Shown here: positions 9,362 to 19,046 of the stretch, piece by piece
Numbering within the stretch: the stretch's first letter is position 1
How the letters are laid out: each line of letters opens with the position of its first letter
DNA from: Acetobacter musti
GTDB lineage: Bacteria > Pseudomonadota > Alphaproteobacteria > Acetobacterales > Acetobacteraceae
Direction of reading: 5' to 3'
Length of the DNA: 64,000 nucleotides
NCBI RefSeq assembly: GCF_011516835.1
Contig: NZ_WOTB01000008.1
Location: 92,340-156,339, forward strand
Notes under the pieces: model-generated
Databases searched by the model: none
Told to the model about the DNA's origin: nothing
What the model saw: only the letters and a program-made list of their open reading frames with translations
Translations under genes and position numbers: made by a program

Positions 9362-9453
9362 GATGCGCCACACTGTGAAATCGTTATCATGCGCGAAGTC
9401 TAGCGCATCAGCCGGAACGGCGGAACGCCCGTTATATCAGAGCGCCGGTTATA

Positions 9454-9723
9454 TCAGACCGGAAGTTCGCCGGGTCCGGAAAGACCGGTCAGCCGTGCGA
9501 AAAACCGTCTGAACGGGCCGGGCCTGACCTGTTCGCTTCCGGTCAGGGGGGCGGCGGAAAGGGGAACGACAATGCCCGACCGGAGGGGAACCACGACATT
9601 CTTGGATGACAGGCGCCTTTGAGCAGGTCTGTCCGGATCATCACGACCTGACGGTGGCATAAGATCCCGCCCGAGATGCTGTTGCCAGGCCATAAGCTGG
9701 AAATACGTGATAACGCCGGACAT
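9454..9723 (-). CDS. small protein of unknown function (89 aa)
   Basis: A short open frame preceded on the minus strand by a good ribosome-binding site (AGGAGAAGGGG), followed by GTG then ATG; the ATG at 9723 has the better spacing. The protein begins MSGVITYFQLMAW, is rich in Arg and Pro, and shows no known motif. The strong ribosome site is the main reason to accept it. Confidence 0.45.
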   Translation of the reverse strand: MSGVITYFQLMAWQQHLGRDLMPPSGRDDPDRPAQRRLSSKNVVVPLRSGIVVPLSAAPLTGSEQVRPGPFRRFFARLTGLSGPGELPV

Positions 9724-9898
9724 CACCCCTTCTCCTGTTTGCCGTTATACGAAGATACAACGTGTTACAGATATAGAGGGTTCCACGCCCGGACACACGT
9801 AAAAGACGCTTGCGTAACCGGCGATGAATAAACACATTGGCAACCAGTGTTGGTTTACGACGCGTAAAGACAGATTTTCCTGACGGAGGATTAGGAAG

Positions 9899-10561
9899 AT
9901 GCGTTTCTTCGGAAAGATCGTGAAAGCGGCATTGCCTCTTAAATCAGGCGCCATCGCGGCAGGCCTTCTGACGGCCGCTCTGGCCGGCGGTGCCGCACTG
10001 CCTGCTCCGGCGCGGGCACAGGCCGTCATTCAGGTGGTCGACAGTCAGGGCCGTCCTGTCGGCGTTCTGCTGAAAACGCCGGGTGCTGCGGCTCTTCCAT
10101 CCGGCTTCGCCTCTCCTGTGGCGGGTTTTGAGGCGCTTGACCGCATGATGGCGCGTCAGATGGCTGCTATGGAAGAAGAGCAGAAGCAAATGATCGCCCT
10201 GATGAAGCAGGGATCAGTGAATCAGGCCGCCGCCGCGACGCATGCTCTTGATGTGAATTCAGTGCATGGCCGTGCCGCTCCCGGTGGCAGCGTTTATCAG
10301 TCCGTCACCATGGTCAGCTGGAGCGGTAACGGCGCAACCTGCGCGCAGACCGTCACGCAGTCGCAAAACGGCAATGCCGCGCCGGTCGTCCACGTATCCG
10401 CTACCGGAAGCGCGGATCGCTGCGGGAAGATCATGTCGGGGCGTAACATCCCTGAGATGGCAGCGCCTTCCGGAGCAACGCGGCATCCGGACCTGATCCC
10501 GGCTGTCGACCGTGGCCCGGCCGCTCTGAAGCCTGATGCGGACCGGTCAGACAGGCTCTGA
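9899..10561 (+). CDS. secreted protein of unknown function
   Basis: A 220-residue protein with a clear Sec signal peptide: basic start, hydrophobic core near residues 18-33, and an Ala-rich cleavage site PARAQA near residue 41. The mature part has a short helix rich in Met and Glu (about 85-105) and two cysteines (in GATCAQTV and DRCGK) that could form a disulfide in the periplasm. A GGAGGA ribosome site precedes ATG 9899. I do not recognise the family. Confidence 0.75.
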   Translation: MRFFGKIVKAALPLKSGAIAAGLLTAALAGGAALPAPARAQAVIQVVDSQGRPVGVLLKTPGAAALPSGFASPVAGFEALDRMMARQMAAMEEEQKQMIALMKQGSVNQAAAATHALDVNSVHGRAAPGGSVYQSVTMVSWSGNGATCAQTVTQSQNGNAAPVVHVSATGSADRCGKIMSGRNIPEMAAPSGATRHPDLIPAVDRGPAALKPDADRSDRL

Positions 10562-10594
10562 TTCCGTCTTGTGGGGCGGGTGTGAAGCTGGTTT

Positions 10595-10722
10595 CGGAGT
10601 TTTGCCCCGAGCCCCACAAAGGGACGGGTCCCTTTAATCCCGGTTTTGTTAGGCAAAAGGGGTGAAGGGGGCCGCGCCCCCTTCCGGGTGCAGGGCAGCG
10701 CCCTGCTCAGCCTCCTGCCCCG
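10595..10722. repeat. GC-rich palindromic repeat, copy A
   Basis: This copy holds several nested hairpins: TTTTGCCCCGAGCCCC, then AAAGGGACGGGTCCCTTT, then ATCCCGGTTTTGTTA, GGGGGCCGCGCCCCC and GGGCAGCGCCC. The same order of blocks occurs at 18901, 40597, 48000 (inverted) and 51976. It lies between two convergent genes. This looks like an interspersed, RNA-folding repeat family at gene ends. Confidence 0.8.
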
Positions 10723-10787
10723 CAACTACTAAATCACCTGAGAAAACAGCCTGTTCCGTTATATTTCCCAGGCCTGTGAGACGAATC

Positions 10788-12053
10788 TTACGCCGCCCGT
10801 CGCACCCGCTCTGCAAGCCACAGAGCGGCACCCATCGCAACCGTCAGCATCGCCAGCGTGAAGCCTGTAATTCCCGGCCAGCGCCATGAGCTCCAGAACC
10901 AGCCACCCGCTGAACCCGCGATGCCCGCCCCCATGTAATAACAGAGCAGATAAAGCGACGAGGCGTGTCCACGATCCGTCTTCGCCAGACGTCCGACCCA
11001 GCCGCTGGCGACGGCATGAGACGCGAAAAACCCGATCGTCAGCAGCGAGATCCCGATGACGATCACCGGCACGGAGGCGGTCATGGTCAGTAGAATCCCG
11101 GTCATCATCGTGACGATCCCGGCCGGAAGCACACGCTGCCGTCCGATCCTGTCCGACAGAATTCCCGCCAGTGACGATGCCCCGACTCCGAAAATATAGA
11201 CCGAAAACAGAAGTCCCTGCTGGGTCTGGCTGAAATCAAACGGCGGCGCGGTCAGCCGGTATCCCGCGTAATTGAAGATAGTGACAAACGCTCCCATCAG
11301 CAGCGCGCCGGTCAGATACACCGCCGGCAGCGCCGAGCGGAACAGATGGTTCGCCCAGGCCGTCATATGATAGCGCGCGCCCAGTCTCCCGCGCGGCAGG
11401 AAATGCCGGGAGCGGGGCAGCAGCACAATGAACGCCACCGCCGCAGCCAGATCCACCGCGCCCATCAGGCCCATTGCGGCCCGCCAGCCGACATACTCGG
11501 TCAGAACCCCGCAACCGATCCGCCCGATCATGCCGCCCAGCGCGTTGCCGGCGATGTAGAGCCCCATCGCCGCCGCGAGTTCCGCCGGTTCGATCTCCTC
11601 CGCGAGATAGGTCATGGCCACTGCCGGAACGCCGCCCAGCGTGGCTCCCTCCAGCGCACGCAGCACCAGCATCACCGTCCAGTCCGGCGCGATTCCGGCT
11701 GCGATATTGAGCACGGAAGACGCCAGCAGTGCCGCGAATATCAGCTCGCGGCGCCCGAACCGTTCCGCCAGCGGCGCCGCGAACAGAATGGCGATGGCAA
11801 GGCTGATCGTCGAAACCGACAGGGACAGCGAACTGGAGGCGGGTGTGATCCCGAACGCGTCCGAGAACACGGGCAGAAGCGGCTGCACGCAGTAAAGCAG
11901 CGAGAATGTCGCGAAGCCGGACAGAAACAGCGCCAGGCTGGCGCGACGATATTCCGGCATGGCCCGCGTCATGCGCGGTGTCCCGTGAGACGGCACAGGA
12001 GGACTCACCGGACGGGCCGGCGTCCGGTCTGCAAGGGCGGCGCTGATACGCAT
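10788..12053 (-). CDS. MFS transporter, YnfM-like exporter
   Basis: A 421-residue major facilitator protein with about 12 hydrophobic segments. The first helix region (YCVQPLLPVFSDAFGITPA) and the loop LAERFGRRELI match the YnfM/arabinose-efflux-like group of drug or metabolite exporters. The first 30 residues are Pro/Arg-rich, so Met28 or Met32 may be the true start. It is divergent from a LysR gene at 12134, a typical regulator-transporter pair. Substrate unknown. Confidence 0.85.
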   Translation of the reverse strand: MRISAALADRTPARPVSPPVPSHGTPRMTRAMPEYRRASLALFLSGFATFSLLYCVQPLLPVFSDAFGITPASSSLSLSVSTISLAIAILFAAPLAERFGRRELIFAALLASSVLNIAAGIAPDWTVMLVLRALEGATLGGVPAVAMTYLAEEIEPAELAAAMGLYIAGNALGGMIGRIGCGVLTEYVGWRAAMGLMGAVDLAAAVAFIVLLPRSRHFLPRGRLGARYHMTAWANHLFRSALPAVYLTGALLMGAFVTIFNYAGYRLTAPPFDFSQTQQGLLFSVYIFGVGASSLAGILSDRIGRQRVLPAGIVTMMTGILLTMTASVPVIVIGISLLTIGFFASHAVASGWVGRLAKTDRGHASSLYLLCYYMGAGIAGSAGGWFWSSWRWPGITGFTLAMLTVAMGAALWLAERVRRAA

Positions 12054-12133
12054 AACGCGGAGCTAGCTCTGTCAGAGACTATCTGTCCAATATATAATAT
12101 ATCCCGTTGCGATATCTTCCGGAGATACCAGAA
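12054..12133. promoter_or_regulatory. divergent promoter with LysR-type operator candidate
   Basis: This 80-bp gap contains an AT-rich near-palindrome (ATATATAATATAT, about 12091) and a second dyad, GATATCT-TCCGG-AGATACC, directly before the LysR start. Both fit the T-N11-A style of LysR operators. The second overlaps the LysR ribosome site (GGAGAT), which would suit autorepression. Confidence 0.45.
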
Positions 12134-13054
12134 ATGGAACTGCGGCATCTCCGTTACTTCGTCGCCGTGGCCGACGAGCGGAACTTCACCCGCGCCGCCG
12201 CCCGGCTTGGCATCGGTCAGCCGCCGCTGAGCCAGCAGATCCGCGATCTGGAGCGTGAACTCGGCGTCACCCTCTTCCTCAGACGCCCTCAGGGCGCCGA
12301 ACTCACGCCCGCCGGCATCGTCTTTCTCAGTGAGGCCCGCTCCGTCCTGGAAACCGCGCAACGCGCCCGTATGAATGCCGTGCTCGCTCAGCAGGGACAG
12401 ATCGGGCGCCTGCGCCTCGGCTACGCTTCCTCCGTCGCGCTGCATCCGCTGGTCAGCGACACCATCCGGCGCTTTCGGCGCCTCTGGCCCGACGTGGTCC
12501 TCCAGATCGACGAGGGAAACTCGCGGGAGCTGATCGGCCGCCTGCACGAGGATCGGGCGGATGCCGTTTTTATCCGCCCCGGGCCAGCCGACCCGCATGA
12601 GACACGCCTGCTGCGCCTCTCCGGCGAGCCGATGCGCGCCGTGCTTCCCGCCGGCCATCCCCTCGTGAGGGGCGCTGACAGCCGGGACAGTATTCCCCTG
12701 GCATTACTTGCAAAGGAACCATTTGTCCTGTTTGAACGCGCTGTCGGGCTGAGCCTGTTCGATGCTATTCTTTCCGCCTGCCGGGAAGCCGGTTTTGAAC
12801 CGACGGTCGTGCAGGAAGCGCCACAGATTTCTTCGGTGGTGAATCTGGTTGCGGCAGGACTTGGTGTTTCGGTCGTGCCGGAATCCATCACACAGCTGCA
12901 TCTGGCTGGTGTGGTTTATCGCCCGATCCGGCCTCCGGCGCCGCTGGCCAGCCTTGGACTGGCGGCGGCGGCGGGAAAATCATCGGTGATCGTGGATAAT
13001 CTGTTCGGCCTGATGGAACGGGAGAGCAGGGCCGGCGCTCTCCCGCCTTCATGA
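12134..13054 (+). CDS. LysR-family transcriptional regulator
   Basis: A 306-residue LysR protein starting MELRHLRYFVAVADE, with ribosome site GGAGAT seven bases before ATG 12134. The helix-turn-helix covers about residues 1-60 (NFTRAAARLGIGQPPLSQQI) and the effector domain about 90-290. The N-terminus resembles BenM/CatM-like regulators that often sit beside MFS exporters. It probably controls the divergent exporter gene. It ends only 3 bp from the convergent TonB receptor gene. Confidence 0.93.
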   Translation: MELRHLRYFVAVADERNFTRAAARLGIGQPPLSQQIRDLERELGVTLFLRRPQGAELTPAGIVFLSEARSVLETAQRARMNAVLAQQGQIGRLRLGYASSVALHPLVSDTIRRFRRLWPDVVLQIDEGNSRELIGRLHEDRADAVFIRPGPADPHETRLLRLSGEPMRAVLPAGHPLVRGADSRDSIPLALLAKEPFVLFERAVGLSLFDAILSACREAGFEPTVVQEAPQISSVVNLVAAGLGVSVVPESITQLHLAGVVYRPIRPPAPLASLGLAAAAGKSSVIVDNLFGLMERESRAGALPPS

Positions 13055-13057
13055 GAG

Positions 13058-15514
13058 TCAGAACGATGTCGAGACAGTGCCCGTCATGTTGAAGCGTGGC
13101 ATCACATAGAACTGCGCACCGCTTCCTGCCGCTGACATGGTGCCGTCAAGCAGCATTGTCGGGTTCAGGTTGGTGGCGATGCCTTTCGGCAGGGTCCGCA
13201 CGATCGAGCCTGTGATGTTGTTGAAGTTCAGGCGGAAGGTCGGGGATTTGAGGAAGCCGAACGGTCTGAAGTGATAGCCGATTGCGATGCTGTCCGACAC
13301 GAAGCCGGGCATCCGCTCATCGCCAACCATGGTGACCGACTGCGGGCCGATATACTTAATGCCGACATTGCCGAAGAAATGGCTGTCATCGTAGGCAAGG
13401 TTGAACGACGCGGACACTTTCGGCGCCATGACGGCCTGCTTGCCTTTGGTGTGCATGTAGGTGTTGACCGTCTGGCCGGCTGCGTTTTCGTAGGAATACG
13501 GGACGTTCGAGTCCATATGCGCATCGAGATACTCGAAGCCGAAGAACGGCGCCCAGTGATGCCACGGATGCGTGCTGAACTGGAGATCGAAACCACGCGC
13601 CGTCTGGTTACCGGCATTGATCAGGCCGGTCTGGTTCGCGCCGACATAGGTGGTCAGCAGGCGGTTGGTGATGGCGTAGTTGAAGAATGACAGATCGGCG
13701 ATCACGATCGGTCCGTTATACCGGTAGCCGATTTCTTCCTTGATGGAATACTGGTTCTTCTGCAGCTGTCCGGAGCTGTTGCCGACAAGGCTCGTCGGAT
13801 CGGGCTGGCGGAAATCGCCCTCCGCGTTCACGTAGATCTGGTGCTGGTCATTGAACCGGTACGCGATCGACAGATGCGGCAGAGGCGCCGTGCTGTTTTC
13901 GCTGAGACGGCTCTTACCGCTGACGCCGCCGCTTCCGGAGTTGAAGTTCGTCTTTTCCCAGTAATTCGTCATCGCGTATTTGAAGCCGGCGTCGACGACC
14001 AGTTTGTCGTTCAGGTATTTCGCCGTATCGCCGATGAACAGGGAGTGGATTTCATAACCACCGTCAATTGTGGTGTTCGCCGGCAGAAGCGATCCGTTCG
14101 CGCCGACCGTGAAGAGGCGATAGGCCTGCGCGTTCGGGCTCGGGTTCGCTCCGTTCGCCATGGTCAGGCTGGTCGGAAGGCTGAAGGTGGAATCGTTGTT
14201 TTCATACCAGTAACCAAGGAAGAAATGGTTATGCCGGTCGATATCGACGCCAAGTTTGGCTGTCGCGCCGACGATGGTGTCGGCATTCTGCTGGTAATAG
14301 GATGTCAGCGGCGTGCCCGCGGCAACCGCGTTCCCCTGATAATTGACATAGCCGTCCGCGGCGGTGGACGTACCGGCCGGACTGCCATCCCAGCCGCGAC
14401 CGAGGTTGAAATAGGGTGTCAGGTCGAAGGTCACGCGCCGCGAGATGACGATATGCTGCGGCGCGGAAATGAACAGCTGGTTCCAGTGGTCGATATTGTT
14501 CTTCCAGTAATTGCTGTTCGAGGGTTCGGCACTGCGGCCGTAACCATTACCGGTATGCTTGTAATCGTAGAACTCGGCCGCTGTCGGGTAATTGTCGATC
14601 GTGAAGTCTTCGTAGTTCCAGGACATGAAGAAGTTGTTCTGAGATCCGTTATCCCAGTTCTTCTGCAGTCCGTAATCTATATGGTGACGTTCGTTGCTGC
14701 CTGCCCCCATCCACGAACGCGCATGCGTGTGGGAATAGGACAGATAGTTCCGGACACCCGTATTGCCGATCTCGCCGCTCTCAAGCCGCACGAATTCGCG
14801 GGAAAGATTATTGCTTCCGTACGAGAAATCCATCATCCCGCCGGCCTTTGCGTCCGGCGTGTGGGTCCGTTCGTCCATCACGCCGGCGGCGGCGGAGGTT
14901 GTCGGCAGATCGACAGAGGAACTGCCCGGCGTGACCGTGACGCTCTCGACATCCTCGGAATCGGCCGTCTCGTTGATGTAATTGGCGTTCGTCGTCGGCG
15001 CGCCGTTGAGCATCAGGCCCATGTCGAGATCCGTCAGGCTGCGGATTTCGATCGCGCCGCCCTGCATTCCGGAGCTGTCGGCGTTGATGGCGTTCATGCT
15101 GGGCGAAAGCTTCGCCAGATCGAGCACGGTGCTCGTCGGGCTCTGCATGTTGATATAGGCTTTCGAGATCGTCTGGACGTTGTGCGGCGCCGTTTCCACC
15201 CGCATCATACCGCCGCCGCCTTCCCGCGCATGGCGGGAAATGCTGACGGTCACATCCTCGGAGCCCTGCGATTCGACATGGTCCGGACGATGCCGGACGG
15301 CGGAAGGCGCCCCTTTCATCGGGACATTCTTACCGGATGCCTGCGCCGGATGATGACCGACACGATGCGGCTGCTTCGAAGTGTCCGGTTTCGTGGCGGC
15401 GGAGGCCGAAGAGGCCGCCCACACGAGACTGGCCGCACAGGCAAGCCCCGTCGAACATCTGAGCAGCGAGCGCATACGAATGCGCCGGCGACGAACCGAA
15501 TTTACAGCAGCCAT
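13058..15514 (-). CDS. TonB-dependent outer-membrane receptor
   Basis: An 818-residue receptor: signal peptide in the first 40 residues, a plug domain with VSISRHAREGGG, VQTISKAYI and a modified TonB-receptor plug core (LMLNGAPTTNAN, about 165-176), then a long beta-barrel of aromatic strands ending in Phe (TGTVSTSF), as outer-membrane barrels do. The ligand cannot be told from sequence. Met14 gives a cleaner signal peptide and could be the true start. A G8 tract lies directly before the annotated ATG. No biosynthesis or ABC gene adjoins it. Confidence 0.9.
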   Translation of the reverse strand: MAAVNSVRRRRIRMRSLLRCSTGLACAASLVWAASSASAATKPDTSKQPHRVGHHPAQASGKNVPMKGAPSAVRHRPDHVESQGSEDVTVSISRHAREGGGGMMRVETAPHNVQTISKAYINMQSPTSTVLDLAKLSPSMNAINADSSGMQGGAIEIRSLTDLDMGLMLNGAPTTNANYINETADSEDVESVTVTPGSSSVDLPTTSAAAGVMDERTHTPDAKAGGMMDFSYGSNNLSREFVRLESGEIGNTGVRNYLSYSHTHARSWMGAGSNERHHIDYGLQKNWDNGSQNNFFMSWNYEDFTIDNYPTAAEFYDYKHTGNGYGRSAEPSNSNYWKNNIDHWNQLFISAPQHIVISRRVTFDLTPYFNLGRGWDGSPAGTSTAADGYVNYQGNAVAAGTPLTSYYQQNADTIVGATAKLGVDIDRHNHFFLGYWYENNDSTFSLPTSLTMANGANPSPNAQAYRLFTVGANGSLLPANTTIDGGYEIHSLFIGDTAKYLNDKLVVDAGFKYAMTNYWEKTNFNSGSGGVSGKSRLSENSTAPLPHLSIAYRFNDQHQIYVNAEGDFRQPDPTSLVGNSSGQLQKNQYSIKEEIGYRYNGPIVIADLSFFNYAITNRLLTTYVGANQTGLINAGNQTARGFDLQFSTHPWHHWAPFFGFEYLDAHMDSNVPYSYENAAGQTVNTYMHTKGKQAVMAPKVSASFNLAYDDSHFFGNVGIKYIGPQSVTMVGDERMPGFVSDSIAIGYHFRPFGFLKSPTFRLNFNNITGSIVRTLPKGIATNLNPTMLLDGTMSAAGSGAQFYVMPRFNMTGTVSTSF

Positions 15515-15516
15515 GA

Positions 15517-15524
15517 CCCCCCCC
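15517..15524 (-). repeat. G8 homopolymer between ribosome site and start of TonB receptor
   Basis: Read in gene direction, CTCCT is followed by eight G, then TC and the ATG. The G run may itself act as the ribosome-binding site. Runs of this length can gain or lose a base in replication and so change translation. Confidence 0.6.
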
Positions 15525-15758
15525 AGGAGCAGAAATGCCCGAATACCCGTGCCTCTTCATCCCGGGCGTCCCCCCTCAGAAATACCCGGGAGTCTGAAAC
15601 ACAACGGCTCAAAAACTACACAACGTCCGGTTTCGTATCAATCCGAAGTGAGAACATTCGCACCTTCTCCGGCACAGTGTGGCTTTACGGCAACCATCCC
15701 GCTCCTGGCCGGGTGCTGACGATCTTCAGTGTCCTGCCGTCTTTCGGGTCATCATCCG

Positions 15759-17243
15759 TCAGCCCGGCGCGGGCGCCATATGGTAAGGCACAACACCGCG
15801 CTCCTCGCCGCCGGCATCGATCTGAAATCCGGCCGCCGGGATCGCGCGGTGGCGACAGTCTGTCCGGATGCAGGCCCGGCAACCCGGTCCGATCGGGATG
15901 ATCATCCGCTCATCGGACAGATCCAGCCCGGCTGAATAAACCAGTTCCGGCGCGTGCGCGACCGAACAACCCAGAACGACAGCGACACTGCGGGGGCGAT
16001 CGAAATACGACACACCGGCATGTCCGACCGTGCGGGCGACGTTCAGGAACACCGCGTCATCCGTCGTGCGCGACACCTGCACGTGAAGCTGTCCTGGGGC
16101 GGAAAATGCCCGGAACACATTCCACAGCGAACATAATCCGCCGAAGCGCGGCAGGCTGAATCGGGTTGCGCTGTGACTTTTGAGAATATTGCCCGCAATA
16201 TCCGTTTTGATGAAATAGAACGGGATGCCTTCCTCGCCCGGTCGCTGCATGGTCGAAAGGCGGTGACAGACCTGTTCGAAACTCACGCCGAACTGGCGCT
16301 GAAGCTGATCGAGATCGTGCTTCCGGTCACGGGCGGCCTGCCGGAAACGGCGGTAGGGCAGCAGAAGCGCGCCGGCAAAGTAGTTCCCCATCCCCACACG
16401 CGCCAGATCGCGCGCATCCGCCGTCGCCAGCCCGGAGCGCCTGACCGCCCGGTCCAGCTGACGCGCATAGTCGAGGCGCCCGATCACCTGCCCCATGCAG
16501 AACACGCTGCTTTCGGACGGAACGCCGTCGGCCATCAGCAGACGCCGGCCCCGGCGGTCGAAACGCCAGATCACCGCCCGGCTGTCCAGATCCGGATCGG
16601 TCACGACGCGGATGCCATGCCGGTCGCTCAGATACCGCACCAGACTGGCGGCCAGAATTCCCTCCCGCAGCATCTCGGATTCGTAAAGTTCCTCCGCACA
16701 GCGGTCGATTTCATCGAAATAGTTATTCTCGCGCTGAACCCAGTCACCCACGGCGTCATAGGGCGCGACCGGCACCTGTCCCGCACCCGGCCGCTCTTCC
16801 GGAGGCAATCCTGCCGCTCCCCGCGCTGCTTCTGAGAAAACGCGACTCTCTGCACCTGAATGTCCGGTATGACGGGCGGCACGATACGCATGGTAAAGCG
16901 TCGCGAAACATTCCGCGAGCGCCGGGGCCGCACGGATCGCCGCCTGCAGATCCGTCGGACGCAGGGAGGCCGAACGAAAAAGCGGATCGCCCAGAATCTC
17001 GCGAAGCGCCTGAATCTGACGGATTTCATCGCTGTCGCCGAACCAGGCGGCGGAGACACCGAACAGATTGCAAAGTTTTACCATTAATGGTGCCGGAACG
17101 GGCCGCTGGTCATTTTCGATCTGATTGAGATAGCTCGGAGACAGTCCAAGCTCAGCCGCCAGCGCCTGCTGTGTCTGGCCGCCACGACTGCGAAGCTCGC
17201 GAATCCGGGAGCCCGCAAACACCTTTCCCGCACGTTTCGACAT
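15759..17243 (-). CDS. XRE-family short-chain fatty acid regulator (ScfR/RamB/PrpR type)
   Basis: A 494-residue regulator. Residues about 11-65 form a Cro/CI helix-turn-helix ([19 protein letters not shown]), followed by an IrrE/ImmA-like central region and a C-terminal domain with a Cys cluster ([12 protein letters not shown]). This order is that of RamB/ScfR-type regulators of acetate, propionate and glyoxylate metabolism, which respond to acyl-CoA or fatty-acid status. ATG 17243 is preferred to the upstream start because the domain begins there and AAGG precedes it. It is divergent from prpD, so control of the methylcitrate genes is likely. Confidence 0.88.
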   Translation of the reverse strand: MSKRAGKVFAGSRIRELRSRGGQTQQALAAELGLSPSYLNQIENDQRPVPAPLMVKLCNLFGVSAAWFGDSDEIRQIQALREILGDPLFRSASLRPTDLQAAIRAAPALAECFATLYHAYRAARHTGHSGAESRVFSEAARGAAGLPPEERPGAGQVPVAPYDAVGDWVQRENNYFDEIDRCAEELYESEMLREGILAASLVRYLSDRHGIRVVTDPDLDSRAVIWRFDRRGRRLLMADGVPSESSVFCMGQVIGRLDYARQLDRAVRRSGLATADARDLARVGMGNYFAGALLLPYRRFRQAARDRKHDLDQLQRQFGVSFEQVCHRLSTMQRPGEEGIPFYFIKTDIAGNILKSHSATRFSLPRFGGLCSLWNVFRAFSAPGQLHVQVSRTTDDAVFLNVARTVGHAGVSYFDRPRSVAVVLGCSVAHAPELVYSAGLDLSDERMIIPIGPGCRACIRTDCRHRAIPAAGFQIDAGGEERGVVPYHMAPAPG

Positions 17244-17361
17244 CTTCGCAACCTTCGCAAAAACAGTCGTTACACTCGCTCGAATTCGCCCGACTGACCA
17301 TAGTCCGCGCCGCAAACTCCGTCATACTCCGGTCTGTATTCAGGAACAGGGCGTCATCGCT
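17244..17361. promoter_or_regulatory. scfR-prpD divergent control region
   Basis: A direct repeat TTCGCA-ACC-TTCGCAAAA lies at 17245-17263, and GCAAAC recurs near 17313. These resemble halves of the TTTGCAAA-like sites reported for RamB/PrpR-type regulators (from memory). The repeat overlaps the regulator's own ribosome site, so it may also give autoregulation. Confidence 0.45.
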
Positions 17362-18876
17362 ATGCAGACTTACGAAATCAGGGTTCATCCGGAAAAAGAC
17401 CGCCTTCCCCGCGAGAAGCAGCTCGCCTGGTATATCGCGGAGGTCGCCGCCGATCCCGTCGCCGTCGAACCCGCCGTCACAGAGATGATCATCAACCGGA
17501 TCATCGACAACGCCTCCGTCGCCATCGCCTCCGTCAACCGCCACACCGTCACCACCGCCCGCGCCGAAGCCATTGCCCATGCCCGCCCCGGCGGCGCGAC
17601 GCTTTTCGGCTGCGGTCCGGATATCCGCGTTCATGCCGAATGGGCCGCCTGGGCCAACGGAACCGCCGTGCGCGAGCTGGATTTCCACGATACCTTTCTT
17701 GCGGCGGAATACTCGCATCCCGGCGATAACATTCCCGCCATCCTCGCGGTGGCCCAGCAGTGCAGACGATCCGGAAAAGATCTCATCCGGGGCATCGCCA
17801 CGGGCTATGAGATTCAGATCGACCTTGTGCGCGGCATCTGCCTGCATGCCCACAAGATCGACCATGTCGCTCATCTCGGCCCGTCCGTCGCCGCCGGGAT
17901 CGGCACGCTGCTTGATCTGCCGGCGGAGACGATCCTGCAGTCCATTCAGCATGCGCTGCATGTGACGACGGCGACGCGCCAAAGCCGCAAAGGCGAGATT
18001 TCCTCCTGGAAAGCGTATGCGCCGGCGCATGCGGGCAAGCTGGCGGTCGAGGCGGTGGACCGCGCCATGCTCGGCGAAACGTCGCCTGCGCCGATCTATG
18101 AAGGTGAGGACGGCGTCATCGCATGGATGCTGGATGGGAAAGACGCGCGCTATTTCGTCCGTCTTCCGGAAGCCGGTGAGCCGAAGCGCGCCATTCTGGA
18201 CAGCTACACGAAAGAGCATTCGGCGGAATATCAGAGCCAGGCTCTGATCGATCTGGCTTTCCGGCTGGGTAAACAGGTGAAAAACTGGGACGACGTGAAG
18301 GATGTTCTGATCGAGACCAGCCATCACACGCATTACGTCATCGGCACCGGCTCGAACGATCCGCAGAAATTCGATCCGGACGCCTCGCGCGAGACGCTGG
18401 ATCACTCGATCATGTATATTGTCGCGGTCGCTCTGCAGGACGGCTCCTGGCACCATGTGAAATCCTATGCGCCTGAAAGAGCGCATCGCGCGGACACCGT
18501 TCGTCTGTGGAAGAAAATCCACACGATCGAGGACCCGGCCTGGACGGAGCGTTATCATGCGACCGATCCGGCTGTGAAAGCCTTTGGCGGTCGCATCACC
18601 ATCACGATGAACGATGGTTCCGTCATCGCCGATGAACTCGCTGTCGCGAATGCTCATCCACTTGGCGCAACGTCCTGGACACGCCCGGATTATATCAGAA
18701 AGTTCCGCACGCTGACGGAAGGGATCATCGATCCGAAAGAGGCCGATCGCTTCCTTGCCCTTGTCCAGCGTCTGCCTGAGCTGACGGCGGAGGAACTGTG
18801 CGGGCTTGAAATCGCGCTTCCTGCCGGTGAACTGAAGAAAAATTCCAATACCGGAATCTTCGGATACGGACAGTAA
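17362..18876 (+). CDS. prpD: 2-methylcitrate dehydratase (MmgE/PrpD family)
   Basis: A 504-residue MmgE/PrpD protein. It should dehydrate 2-methylcitrate to 2-methyl-cis-aconitate in the cytoplasmic methylcitrate cycle, which converts propionyl-CoA to pyruvate and succinate. Seen: [10 protein letters not shown], the catalytic-region [10 protein letters not shown] (Asp/His pairs, about 110-119), and [14 protein letters not shown] around residue 200, all typical. It is first gene after the divergent regulator and is followed by prpC and prpB. No acnD is present, which agrees with use of PrpD rather than the AcnD/PrpF route. Confidence 0.95.
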   Translation: MQTYEIRVHPEKDRLPREKQLAWYIAEVAADPVAVEPAVTEMIINRIIDNASVAIASVNRHTVTTARAEAIAHARPGGATLFGCGPDIRVHAEWAAWANGTAVRELDFHDTFLAAEYSHPGDNIPAILAVAQQCRRSGKDLIRGIATGYEIQIDLVRGICLHAHKIDHVAHLGPSVAAGIGTLLDLPAETILQSIQHALHVTTATRQSRKGEISSWKAYAPAHAGKLAVEAVDRAMLGETSPAPIYEGEDGVIAWMLDGKDARYFVRLPEAGEPKRAILDSYTKEHSAEYQSQALIDLAFRLGKQVKNWDDVKDVLIETSHHTHYVIGTGSNDPQKFDPDASRETLDHSIMYIVAVALQDGSWHHVKSYAPERAHRADTVRLWKKIHTIEDPAWTERYHATDPAVKAFGGRITITMNDGSVIADELAVANAHPLGATSWTRPDYIRKFRTLTEGIIDPKEADRFLALVQRLPELTAEELCGLEIALPAGELKKNSNTGIFGYGQ

Positions 18877-18900
18877 GCACAGCGTTCAGAGCCGCCACAG

Positions 18901-19012
18901 CAACGGGGCTCTGCCCCATCCTCCGGCAGAAGGCGCGCCTTCTGCACCTCGGTTTATTGACCAGGCCGGGATTGAAGGGGCCGCGCCCTCTCGCGGGGTT
19001 CGGGGCGGAATC
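18901..19012. repeat. GC-rich palindromic repeat, copy B
   Basis: It lies between prpD and prpC. Blocks GGGGCTCTGCCCC, CGGTTTATTGA and GGGGCCGCGCCC match the other copies, but the central stem here is GCAGAAGGCGCGCCTTCTGC instead of AAAGGGA..TCCCTTT. The stem sequence changed while pairing was kept, suggesting selection on RNA shape. Within the prp operon it could reduce read-through or protect mRNA ends. Confidence 0.7.
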
Positions 19013-19046
19013 CTGAGACAGAAGAACGAGAAAGAGGAGCCGTCAG

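Noticed and set aside
13841..15901. A 686-codon open frame on the plus strand
   Set aside because: It is antisense to the TonB receptor, is full of Arg/Val from mirrored codons, and has no domain. High GC makes such frames common.
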